A stretch of 64,000 nt of DNA from Cladorhizidae sp. MBARI D1340-BT2 (taxonomy: Eukaryota > Porifera > Demospongiae > Poecilosclerida > Cladorhizidae). Under the pieces are notes generated by a model, which made no database searches, was not told where the DNA came from, and saw only the letters and a list, made by a program, of their open reading frames with translations. Both the position numbers and the translations under genes were made by a program. The stretch spans positions 827,001-891,000 of the forward strand of contig JAQNBH010000019.1 in assembly GCA_028752905.1 (NCBI GenBank). Reading direction: 5' to 3'. Below are positions 37,701 through 50,853 of this stretch, one piece after another. Position 1 is the stretch's first letter. Every line of letters starts with the position of its first letter.

Positions 37701-40700
37701 TATGTGTTCTCTATCTTGATATTTGCCCTAATTTGGTCTATATGTTTCTCATTTCCCCCCCCAAAATCTTGTTATTTTGCCGTAAAGCTCATAACTTTTC
37801 AACACTTTACCCAAAAAAGATAATTTTTATATCACCGGATAGCCCTTCTAATTATCTGTCTTTTGTACGTGCCAAAATTTTGAGTACTCTAAGTATTAGC
37901 AAGTTATGGTGATTTGAAGTGGTAAGGTTTGCGATCTTTCCTGGCGTTTTCCAGTTGCCAAAGCGGTGGCCTGCCAGTGAAAAACCACTACATTTATTGA
38001 TAATCTGTTGACATGTTGCAGATAAGGGCCTTCTCTATCAGTTGACAAAATCTGGGACTTTGGTCTTGTTAATTAGGGCAGTTATGAATTGTACTCTTAC
38101 TTGATGCTAAACATGTTAGCTTCGTAGATTATCCACACTTCACTGAATAGACTTGATGTATAGCTATTAAGATAGGACTCTCTAAGTGCTCTCTCTTGAT
38201 ACCAAACATCCATATATTCTGCACACTTCACTGTAATGGACTTGCAAGATAGGTATCTCTCAGTGTTCTCTATCTTGAGCTAAACATGTTAGCTTCATAG
38301 ATTCTCCACACTTCACTGAATAGACTTGATATATAGCTCTAAAGGTAGGCCTCTCTCTGTTCTCTCTCTTGATACCAAACATCCGTATATTCTGCATACA
38401 TAGAATCACAAGATAGGTTTCTCTATGTGTTCTCTATCTTGATGCTAAACAGGTTAGCTTCATAGATTCTCCACACTTCACTGTATAAACTTGATAATAG
38501 CTATTAAGATAGGTCTCTCCCTGTGCTCTCTGTTGATATCAAACATCCATAATATTCTGCACACTTCACTGTAATGGACTTGATATGATTCGAATGATAG
38601 GTTTCATTATGTGTTCTCTATCTTGATATTTGCCCTAATTTGGTCTATATGTTTCTCATTTTCCCCCCAAAAATCTTGTTATTTTGCCGTAAAGCTCATA
38701 ACATTTCTACACTTTACCAAAAAAAGATAATTTTTATATCACGGAATAGCCCTTCTAATTATCTGTCTTTTGTACGTGCCAAAATTTTGAGTACTCTAAG
38801 CATTAGCAAGTTATGGTGATTTGAAGTGGTAAGGTTTGAGATCTTTCCTGGCGTTTTCCAGTTGCCAAAGCGGTGGCCTGCCAGTGAAAAACCACTACAT
38901 TTATTGATAATCTGTTGACATGTTGCAGATAAGGGCCTTCTCTATCAGTTGATAAAATCTGGGACTTTGATCTTGTTAATTAGGGCAGTTATGAATTGTA
39001 CTCTTACTTGATGCTAAACATGTTAGCTTCGTAGATTATCCACACTTCACTGAATAGACTTGATGTATAGCTATTAAGATAGGACTCTCTAAGTGCTCTC
39101 TCTTGATACCAAACATCCATATATTCTGCACACTTCACTGTAATGGACTTGCAAGATAGGTATCTCTCAGTGTTCTCTATCTTGAGCTAAACATGTTAGC
39201 TTCATAGATTCTCCACACTTCACTGAATAGACTTGATATATAGCTCTAAAGGTAGGCCTCTCTCTGTTCTCTCTCTTGATACCAAACATCCGTATATTCT
39301 GCATACATAGAATCACAAGATAGGTTTCTCTATGTGTTCTCTATCTTGATGCTAAACAGGTTAGCTTCATAGATTCTCCACACTTCACTGTATAAACTTG
39401 ATATATAGCTATTAAGATAGGTCTCTCCCTGTGCTCTCTGTTGATATCAAACATCCATAATATTCTGCACACTTCACTGTAATGGACTTGATATGATTCG
39501 AATGATAGGTTTCATTATGTGTTCTCTATCTTGATATTTGCCCTAATTTGGTCTATATGTTTCTCATTTTCCCCCCAAAAATCTTGTTATTTTGCCGTAA
39601 AGCTCATAACATTTCTACACTTTACCAAAAAAAGATAATTTTTATATCACGGAATAGCCCTTCTAATTATCTGTCTTTTGTACGTGCCAAAATTTTGAGT
39701 ACTCTAAGCATTAGCAAGTTATGGTGATTTGAAGTGGTAAGGTTTGAGATCTTTCCTGGCGTTTTCCAGTTGCCAAAGCGGTGGCCTGCCAGTGAAAAAC
39801 CACTACATTTATTGATAATCTGTTGACATGTTGCAGATAAGGGCCTTCTCTATCAGTTGATAAAATCTGGGACTTTGATCTTGTTAATTAGGGCAGTTAT
39901 GAATTGTACTCTTACTTGATGCTAAACATGTTAGCTTCGTAGATTATCCACACTTCACTGAATAGACTTGATGTATAGCTATTAAGATAGGACTCTCTAA
40001 GTGCTCTCTCTTGATACCAAACATCCATATATTCTGCACACTTCACTGTAATGGACTTGCAAGATAGGTATCTCTCAGTGTTCTCTATCTTGAGCTAAAC
40101 ATGTTAGCTTCATAGATTCTCCACACTTCACTGAATAGACTTGATATATAGCTCTAAAGGTAGGCCTCTCTCTGTTCTCTCTCTTGATACCAAACATCCG
40201 TATATTCTGCATACATAGAATCACAAGATAGGTTTCTCTATGTGTTCTCTATCTTGATGCTAAACAGGTTAGCTTCATAGATTCTCCACACTTCACTGTA
40301 TAAACTTGATATATAGCTATTAAGATAGGTCTCTCCCTGTGCTCTCTGTTGGTTTCAAACATCCATAATATTCTGCACACTTCACTGTAATGGACTTGAT
40401 ATGATTCGAATGATAGGTTTCATTATGTGTTCTCTATCTTGATATTTGCCCTAATTTGGTCTATATGTTTCTCATTTCCCCCCCCAAAATCTTGTTATTT
40501 TGCCGTAAAGCTCATAACTTTTCAACACTTTACCCAAAAAAGATAATTTTTATATCACCGGATAGCCCTTCTAATTATCATTCTTTTGTACGTGCCAAAA
40601 TTTTGAGTACTCTAAGCATTAGCAAGTTATAGTGATTTGAAGTGGTAAGGTTTGAGATCTTTCCTGGCGTTTTCCAGTTGCCAAAGCGGTGGCCTGCCAG

Positions 40701-43589
40701 TGAAAAACCACTACATTTATTGATAATCTGTTGACATGTTGCAGATAAGGGCCTTCTCTATCAGTTGATAAAATCTGGGACTTTGATCTTGTTAATTAGG
40801 GCAGTTATGAATTGTACTCTTACTTGATGCTAAACATGTTAGCTTCGTAGATTATCCACACTTCACTGAATAGACTTGATGTATAGCTATTAAGATAGGA
40901 CTCTCTAAGTGCTCTCTCTTGATACCAAACATCCATATATTCTGCACACTTCACTGTAATGGACTTGCAAGATAGGTATCTCTCAGTGTTCTCTATCTTG
41001 AGCTAAACATGTTAGCTTCATAGATTCTCCACACTTCACTGAATAGACTTGATATATAGCTCTAAAGGTAGGCCTCTCTCTGTTCTCTCTCTTGATACCA
41101 AACATCCGTATATTCTGCATACATAGAATCACAAGATAGGTTTCTCTATGTGTTCTCTATCTTGATGCTAAACAGGTTAGCTTCATAGATTCTCCACACT
41201 TCACTGTATAAACTTGATATATAGCTATTAAGATAGGTCTCTCCCTGTGCTCTCTGTTGATATCAAACATCCATAATATTCTGCACACTTCACTGTAATG
41301 GACTTGATATGATTCGAATGATAGGTTTCATTATGTGTTCTCTATCTTGATATTTGCCCTAATTTGGTCTATATGTTTCTCATTTCCCCCCCCAAAATCT
41401 TGTTATTTTGCCGTAAAGCTCATAACTTTTCTACACTTTACCCAAAAAAGAAAATTTTTATATCATCGGATAGCCCTTCTAATTATCTGTCTTTTGTACG
41501 TGCCAAAATTTTGAGTACTCTAAGTATTAGCAAGTTATGATGATTTGAAGTGGTAAGGTTTGCGATCTTTCCTGGCGTTTTCCAGTTGCCAAAGCGGTGG
41601 CCTGCCAGTGAAAAACCACTACATTTATTGATAATCTGTTGACATGTTGCAGATAAGGGCCTTCTCTATCAGTTGACAAAATCTGGGACTTTGGTCTTGT
41701 TAATTAGGGCAGTTATGAATTGTACTCTTACTTGATGCTAAACATGTTAGCTTCGTAGATTATCCACACTTCACTGAATAGACTTGATGTATAGCTATTA
41801 AGATAGGACTCTCTAAGTGCTCTCTCTTGATACCAAACATCCATATATTCTGCACACTTCACTGTAATGGACTTGCAAGATAGGTATCTCTCAGTGTTCT
41901 CTATCTTGAGCTAAACATGTTAGCTTCATAGATTCTCCACACTTCACTGAATAGACTTGATATATAGCTCTAAAGGTAGGCCTCTCTCTGTTCTCTCTCT
42001 TGATACCAAACATCCGTATATTCTGCATACATAGAATCACAAGATAGGTTTCTCTATGTGTTCTCTATCTTGATGCTAAACAGGTTAGCTTCATAGATTC
42101 TCCACACTTCACTGTATAAACTTGATATATAGCTATTAAGATAGGTCTCTCCCTGTGCTCTCTGTTGATATCAAACATCCATAATATTCTGCACACTTCA
42201 CTGTAATGGACTTGATATGATTCGAATGATAGGTTTCATTATGTGTTCTCTATCTTGATATTTGCCCTAATTTGGTCTATATGTTTCTCATTTTCCCCCC
42301 AAAAATCTTGTTATTTTGCCGTAAAGCTCATAACATTTCTACACTTTACCAAAAAAAGATAATTTTTATATCACGGAATAGCCCTTCTAATTATCTGTCT
42401 TTTGTACGTGCCAAAATTTTGAGTACTCTAAGCATTAGCAAGTTATGGTGATTTGAAGTGGTAAGGTTTGAGATCTTTCCTGGCGTTTTCCAGTTGCCAA
42501 AGCGGTGGCCTGCCAGTGAAAAACCACTACATTTATTGATAATCTGTTGACATGTTGCAGATAAGGGCCTTCTCTATCAGTTGATAAAATCTGGGACTTT
42601 GATCTTGTTAATTAGGGCAGTTATGAATTGTACTCTTACTTGATGCTAAACATGTTAGCTTCGTAGATTATCCACACTTCACTGAATAGACTTGATGTAT
42701 AGCTATTAAGATAGGACTCTCTAAGTGCTCTCTCTTGATACCAAACATCCATATATTCTGCACACTTCACTGTAATGGACTTGCAAGATAGGTATCTCTC
42801 AGTGTTCTCTATCTTGAGCTAAACATGTTAGCTTCATAGATTCTCCACACTTCACTGAATAGACTTGATATATAGCTCTAAAGGTAGGCCTCTCTCTGTT
42901 CTCTCTCTTGATACCAAACATCCGTATATTCTGCATACATAGAATCACAAGATAGGTTTCTCTATGTGTTCTCTATCTTGATGCTAAACAGGTTAGCTTC
43001 ATAGATTCTCCACACTTCACTGTATAAACTTGATATATAGCTATTAAGATAGGTCTCTCCCTGTGCTCTCTGTTGATATCAAACATCCATAATATTCTGC
43101 ACACTTCACTGTAATGGACTTGATATGATTCGAATGATAGGTTTCATTATGTGTTCTCTATCTTGATATTTGCCCTAATTTGGTCTATATGTTTCTCATT
43201 TCCCCCCCCAAAATCTTGTTATTTTGCCGTAAAGCTCATAACTTTTCTACACTTTACCCAAAAAAGAAAATTTTTATATCATCGGATAGCCCTTCTAATT
43301 ATCTGTCTTTTGTACGTGCCAAAATTTTGAGTACTCTAAGTATTAGCAAGTTATGGTGATTTGAAGTGGTAAGGTTTGCGATCTTTCCTGGCGTTTTCCA
43401 GTTGCCAAAGCGGTGGCCTGCCAGTGAAAAACCACTACATTTATTGATAATCTGTTGACATGTTGCAGATAAGGGCCTTCTCTATCAGTTGACAAAATCT
43501 GGGACTTTGGTCTTGTTAATTAGGGCAGTTATGAATTGTACTCTTACTTGATGCTAAACATGTTAGCTTCGTAGATTATCCACACTTCA
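31788..43589. repeat. Region with P-Q-R trimer organisation (M36 to M48)
   Basis: P copies (M36, M37, M40, M43, M44, M47) have CATTTCTACAC, T4C6A5, CACGGAATAG, GCATT, TTGAGATC, GATAAAATC and TTTGATCTT. Q copies (M38, M41, M45) have the GGTTT allele, TTATCATTC, TTATAGTGA and TTGAGATC. R copies (M39, M46, M48) have CTTTTCTACAC, ATATCATCGG and TTGCG. M42 occupies an R position but looks like a left-hand copy. The order is P P Q R P Q M42 P P Q R P R. M41 and M43 each have a private 1-bp deletion (TTCGAAGATAGG near 36776; TTGATAATAG near 38491). Confidence 0.8.
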
Positions 43590-46500
43590 CTGAATAGAGT
43601 TGATGTATAGCTATTAAGATAGGACTCTCTAAGTGCTCTCTCTTGATACCAAACATCCATATATTCTGCACACTTCACTGTAATGGACTTGCAAGATAGG
43701 TATCTCTCAGTGTTCTCTATCTTGAGCTAAACATGTTAGCTTCATAGATTCTCCACACTTCACTGAATAGACTTGATATATAGCTCTAAAGGTAGGCCTC
43801 TCTCTGTTCTCTCTCTTGATACCAAACATCCGTATATTCTGCATACATAGAATCACAAGATAGGTTTCTCTATGTGTTCTCTATCTTGATGCTAAACAGG
43901 TTAGCTTCATAGATTCTCCACACTTCACTGTATAAACTTGATATATAGCTATTAAGATAGGTCTCTCCCTGTGCTCTCTGTTGATATCAAACATCCATAA
44001 TATTCTGCACACTTCACTGTAATGGACTTGATATGATTCGAATGATAGGTTTCATTATGTGTTCTCTATCTTGATATTTGCCCTAATTTGGTCTATATGT
44101 TTCTCATTTTCCCCCCAAAAATCTTGTTATTTTGCCGTAAAGCTCATAACATTTCTACACTTTACCAAAAAAAGATAATTTTTATATCACGGGATAGCCC
44201 TTCTAATTATCTGTCTTTTGTACGTGCCAAAATTTTGAGTACTCTAAGCATTAGCAAGTTATAGTGATTTGAAGTGGTAAGGTTTGAGATCTTTCCTGGC
44301 GTTTTCCAGTTGCCAAAGCGGTGGCCTGCCAGTGAAAAACCACTACATTTATTGATAATCTGTTGACATGTTGCAGATAAGGGCCTTCTCTATCAGTTGA
44401 CAAAATCTGGGACTTTGGTCTTGTTAATTAGGGCAGTTATGAATTGTACTCTTACTTGATGCTAAACATGTTAGCTTCGTAGATTATCCACACTTCACTG
44501 AATAGACTTGATGTATAGCTATTAAGATAGGACTCTCTAAGTGCTCTCTCTTGATACCAAACATCCATATATTCTGCACACTTCACTGTAATGGACTTGC
44601 AAGATAGGTATCTCTCAGTGTTCTCTATCTTGAGCTAAACATGTTAGCTTCATAGATTCTCCACACTTCACTGAATAGACTTGATATATAGCTCTAAAGG
44701 TAGGCCTCTCTCTGTTCTCTCTCTTGATACCAAACATCCGTATATTCTGCATACATAGAATCACAAGATAGGTTTCTCTATGTGTTCTCTATCTTGATGC
44801 TAAACAGGTTAGCTTCATAGATTCTCCACACTTCACTGTATAAACTTGATATATAGCTATTAAGATAGGTCTCTCCCTGTGCTCTCTGTTGATATCAAAC
44901 ATCCATAATATTCTGCACACTTCACTGTAATGGACTTGATATGATTCGAATGATAGGTTTCATTATGTGTTCTCTATCTTGATATTTGCCCTAATTTGGT
45001 CTATATGTTTCTCATTTTCCCCCCAAAAATCTTGTTATTTTGCCGTAAAGCTCATAACATTTCTACACTTTACCAAAAAAAGATAATTTTTATATCACGG
45101 GATAGCCCTTCTAATTATCTGTCTTTTGTACGTGCCAAAATTTTGAGTACTCTAAGCATTAGCAAGTTATGGTGATTTGAAGTGGTAAGGTTTGAGATCT
45201 TTCCTGGCGTTTTCCAGTTGCCAAAGCGGTGGCCTGCCAGTGAAAAACCACTACATTTATTGATAATCTGTTGACATGTTGCAGATAAGGGCCTTCTCTA
45301 TCAGTTGATAAAATCTGGGACTTTGATCTTGTTAATTAGGGCAGTTATGAATTGTACTCTTACTTGATGCTAAACATGTTAGCTTCGTAGATTATCCACA
45401 CTTCACTGAATAGACTTGATGTATAGCTATTAAGATAGGACTCTCTAAGTGCTCTCTCTTGATACCAAACATCCATATATTCTGCACACTTCACTGTAAT
45501 GGACTTGCAAGATAGGTATCTCTCAGTGTTCTCTATCTTGAGCTAAACATGTTAGCTTCATAGATTCTCCACACTTCACTGAATAGACTTGATATATAGC
45601 TCTAAAGGTAGGCCTCTCTCTGTTCTCTCTCTTGATACCAAACATCCGTATATTCTGCATATATAGAATCACAAGATAGGTTTCTCTATGTGTTCTCTAT
45701 CTTGATGCTAAACAGGTTAGCTTCATAGATTCTCCACACTTCACTGTATAAACTTGATATATAGCTATTAAGATAGGTCTCTCCCTGTGCTCTCTGTTGA
45801 TATCAAACATCCATAATATTCTGCACACTTCACTGTAATGGACTTGATATGATTCGAATGATAGGTTTCATTATGTGTTCTCTATCTTGATATTTGCCCT
45901 AATTTGGTCTATATGTTTCTCATTTTCCCCCCAAAAATCTTGTTATTTTGCCGTAAAGCTCATAACTTTTCTACACTTTACCCAAAAAAGAAATTTTTTA
46001 TATCATCGGATAGCCCTTCTAATTATCTGTCTTTTGTACGTGCCAAAATTTTGAGTACTCTAAGTATTAGCAAGTTATGGTGATTTGAAGTGGTAATGTT
46101 TGCGATCTTTCCTGGCGTTTTCCAGTTGCCAAAGCGGTGGCCTGCCAGTGAAAAACCACTACATTTATTGATAATCTGTTGACATGTTGCAGATAAGGGC
46201 CTTCTCTATCAGTTGACAAAATCTGGGACTTTGGTCTTGTTAATTAGGGCAGTTATGAATTGTACTCTTACTTGATGCTAAACATGTTAGCTTCGTAGAT
46301 TATCCACACTTCACTGAATAGACTTGATGTATAGCTATTAAGATAGGACTCTCTAAGTGCTCTCTCTTGATACCAAACATCCATATATTCTGCACACTTC
46401 ACTGTAATGGACTTGCAAGATAGGTATCTCTCAGTGTTCTCTATCTTGAGCTAAACATGTTAGCTTCATAGATTCTCCACACTTCACTGAATAGACTTGA

Positions 46501-49500
46501 TATATAGCTCTAAAGGTAGGCCTCTCTCTGTTCTCTCTCTTGATACCAAACATCCGTATATTCTGCATACATAGAATCACAAGATAGGTTTCTCTATGTG
46601 TTCTCTATCTTGATGCTAAACAGGTTAGCTTCATAGATTCTCCACACTTCACTGTATAAACTTGATATATAGCTATTAAGATAGGTCTCTCCCTGTGCTC
46701 TCTGTTGATATCAAACATCCATAATATTCTGCACACTTCACTGTAATGGACTTGATATGATTCGAATGATAGGTTTCATTATGTGTTCTCTATCTTGATA
46801 TTTGCCCTAATTTGGTCTATATGTTTCTCATTTCCCCCCCCAAAATCTTGTTATTTTGCCGTAAAGCTCATAACTTTTCAACACTTTACCCAAAAAAGAT
46901 AATTTTTATATCACCGGATAGCCCTTCTAATTATCTGTCTTTTGTACGTGCCAAAATTTTGAGTACTCTAAGTATTAGCAAGTTAATGTGATTTGAAGTG
47001 GTAAGGTTTGCGATCTTTCCTGGCGTTTTCCAGTTGCCAAAGCGGTGGCCTGCCAGTGAAAAACCACTACATTTATTGATAATCTGTTGACATGTTGCAG
47101 ATAAGGGCCTTCTCTATCAGTTGACAAAATCTGGGACTTTGGTCTTGTTAATTAGGGCAGTTATGAATTGTACTCTTACTTGATGCTAAACATGTTAGCT
47201 TCGTAGATTATCCACACTTCACTGAATAGACTTGATGTATAGCTATTAAGATAGGACTCTCTAAGTGCTCTCTCTTGATACCAAACATCCATATATTCTG
47301 CACACTTCACTGTAATGGACTTGCAAGATAGGTATCTCTCAGTGTTCTCTATCTTGAGCTAAACATGTTAGCTTCATAGATTCTCCACACTTCACTGAAT
47401 AGACTTGATATATAGCTCTAAAGGTAGGCCTCTCTCTGTTCTCTCTCTTGATACCAAACATCCGTATATTCTGCATACATAGAATCACAAGATAGGTTTC
47501 TCTATGTGTTCTCTATCTTGATGCTAAACAGGTTAGCTTCATAGATTCTCCACACTTCACTGTATAAACTTGATATATAGCTATTAAGATAGGTCTCTCC
47601 CTGTGCTCTCTGTTGATATCAAACATCCATAATATTCTGCACACTTCACTGTAATGGACTTGATATGATTCGAATGATAGGTTTCATTATGTGTTCTCTA
47701 TCTTGATATTTGCCCTAATTTGGTCTATATGTTTCTCATTTCCCCCCCCAAAATCTTGTTATTTTGCCGTAAAGCTCATAACTTTTCAACACTTTACCCA
47801 AAAAAGATAATTTTTATATCACCGGATAGCCCTTCTAATTATCTGTCTTTTGTACGTGCCAAAATTTTGAGTACTCTAAGTATTAGCAAGTTAATGTGAT
47901 TTGAAGTGGTAAGGTTTGCGATCTTTCCTGGCGTTTTCCAGTTGCCAAAGCGGTGGCCTGCCAGTGAAAAACCACTACATTTATTGATAATCTGTTGACA
48001 TGTTGCAGATAAGGGCCTTCTCTATCAGTTGACAAAATCTGGGACTTTGGTCTTGTTAATTAGGGCAGTTATGAATTGTACTCTTACTTGATGCTAAACA
48101 TGTTAGCTTCGTAGATTATCCACACTTCACTGAATAGACTTGATGTATAGCTATTAAGATAGGACTCTCTAAGTGCTCTCTCATGATACCAAACATCCAT
48201 ATATTCTGCACACTTCACTGTAATGGACTTGCAAGATAGGTATCTCTCAGTGTTCTCTATCTTGAGCTAAACATGTTAGCTTCATAGATTCTCCACACTT
48301 CACTGAATAGACTTGATATATAGCTCTAAAGGTAGGCCTCTCTCTGTTCTCTCTCTTGATACCAAACATCCGTATATTCTGCATACATAGAATCACAAGA
48401 TAGGTTTCTCTATGTGTTCTCTATCTTGATGCTAAACAGGTTAGCTTCATAGATTCTCCACACTTCACTGTATAAACTTGATATATAGCTATTAAGATAG
48501 GTCTCTCCCTGTGCTCTCTGTTGATATCAAACATCCATAATATTCTGCAAACTTCACTGTAATGGACTTGATATGATTCGAATGATAGGTTTCATTATGT
48601 GTTCTCTATCTTGATATTTGCCCTAATTTGGTCTATATGTTTCTCATTTCCCCCCCAAAAATCTTGTTATTTTGCCGTAAAGCTCATAACTTTTCAACAC
48701 TTTACCCAAAAAAGATAATTTTTTTATCACCGGATAGCCCTTCTAATTATCTGTCTTTTGTACGTGCCAAAATTTTGAGTACTCGAAGTATTAGCAAGTT
48801 ATGGTGATTTGAAGTGGTAAGGTTTGCGATCTTTCCTGGCGTTTTCCAGTTGCCAAAGCGGTGGCCTGCCAGTGAAAAACCACTACATTTATTGATAATC
48901 TGTTGACATGTTGCAGATAAGGGCCTTCTCTATCAGTTGACAAAATCTGGGACTTTGGTCTTGTTAATTAGGGCAGTTATGAATTGTACTCTTACTTGAT
49001 GCTAAACATGTTAGCTTCGTAGATTATCCACACTTCACTGAATAGACTTGATGTATAGCTATTAAGATAGGACTCTCTAAGTGCTCTCTCTTGATACCAA
49101 ACATCCATATATTCTGCACACTTCACTGTAATGGACTTGCAAGATAGGTATCTCTCAGTGTTCTCTATCTTGAGCTAAACATGTTAGCTTCATAGATTCT
49201 CCACACTTCACTGAATAGACTTGATATATAGCTCTAAAGGTAGGCCTCTCTCTGTTCTCTCTCTTGATACCAAACATCCGTATATTCTGCATACATAGAA
49301 TCACAAGATAGGTTTCTCTATGTGTTCTCTATCTTGATGCTAAACAGGTTAGCTTCATAGATTCTCCACACTTCACTGTATAAACTTGATATATAGCTAT
49401 TAAGATAGGTCTCTCCCTGTGCTCTCTGTTGATATCAAACATCCATAATATTCTGCACACTTCACTGTAATGGACTTGATATGATTCGAATGATAGGTTT

Positions 49501-49945
49501 CATTATGTGTTCTCTATCTTGATATTTGCCCTAATTTGGTCTATATGTTTCTCATTTTCCCCCCAAAAATCTTGTTATTTTGCCGTAAAGCTCATAACAT
49601 TTCTACACTTTACCAAAAAAAGATAATTTTTATATCACGGGATAGCCCTTCTAATTATCTGTCTTTTGTACGTGCCAAAATTTTGAGTACTCTAAGCATT
49701 AGCAAGTTATGGTGATTTGAAGTGGTAAGGTTTGAGATCTTTCCTGGCGTTTTCCAGTTGCCAAAGCGGTGGCCTGCCAGTGAAAAACCACTACATTTAT
49801 TGATAATCTGTTGACATGTTGCAGATAAGGGCCTTCTCTATCAGTTGACAAAATCTGGGACTTTGGTCTTGTTAATTAGGGCAGTTATGAATTGTACTCT
49901 TACTTGATGCTAAACATGTTAGCTTCGTAGATTATCCACACTTCA

Positions 49946-50853
49946 CTGAATAGACTTGATGTATAGCTATTAAGATAGGACTCTCTAAGTGCTCTCTCTT
50001 GATACCAAACATCCATATATTCTGCACACTTCACTGTAATGGACTTGCAAGATAGGTATCTCTCAGTGTTCTCTATCTTGAGCTAAACATGTTAGCTTCA
50101 TAGATTCTCCACACTTCACTGAATAGACTTGATATATAGCTCTAAAGGTAGGCCTCTCTCTGTTCTCTCTCTTGATACCAAACATCCGTATATTCTGCAT
50201 ACATAGAATCACAAGATAGGTTTCTCTATGTGTTCTCTATCTTGATGCTAAACAGGTTAGCTTCATAGATTCTCCACACTTCACTGTATAAACTTGATAT
50301 ATAGCTATTAAGATAGGTCTCTCCCTGTGCTCTCTGTTGATATCAAACATCCATAATATTCTGCACACTTCACTGTAATGGACTTGATATGATTCGAATG
50401 ATAGGTTTCATTATGTGTTCTCTATCTTGATATTTGCCCTAATTTGGTCTATATGTTTCTCATTTTCCCCCCAAAAATCTTGTTATTTTGCCGTAAAGCT
50501 CATAACATTTCTACACTTTACCAAAAAAAGATAATTTTTATATCACGGGATAGCCCTTCTAATTATCTGTCTTTTGTACGTGCCAAAATTTTGAGTACTC
50601 TAAGCATTAGCAAGTTATGGTGATTTGAAGTGGTAATGTTTGCGATCTTTCCTGGCGTTTTCCAGTTGCCAAAGCGGTGGCCTGCCAGTGAAAAACCACT
50701 ACATTTATTGATAATCTGTTGACATGTTGCAGATAAGGGCCTTCTCTATCAGTTGACAAAATCTGGGACTTTGGTCTTGTTAATTAGGGCAGTTATGAAT
50801 TGTACTCTTACTTGATGCTAAACATGTTAGCTTCGTAGATTATCCACACTTCA
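49946..50853. repeat. Mosaic monomer M56
   Basis: This copy has CATTTCTACAC, CACGGG and GCATT like M55, then GGTAATGTTTGCG like M51 and M58. The switch lies in about 30 bp (roughly 50604-50637), in the non-repetitive half. Confidence 0.7.
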
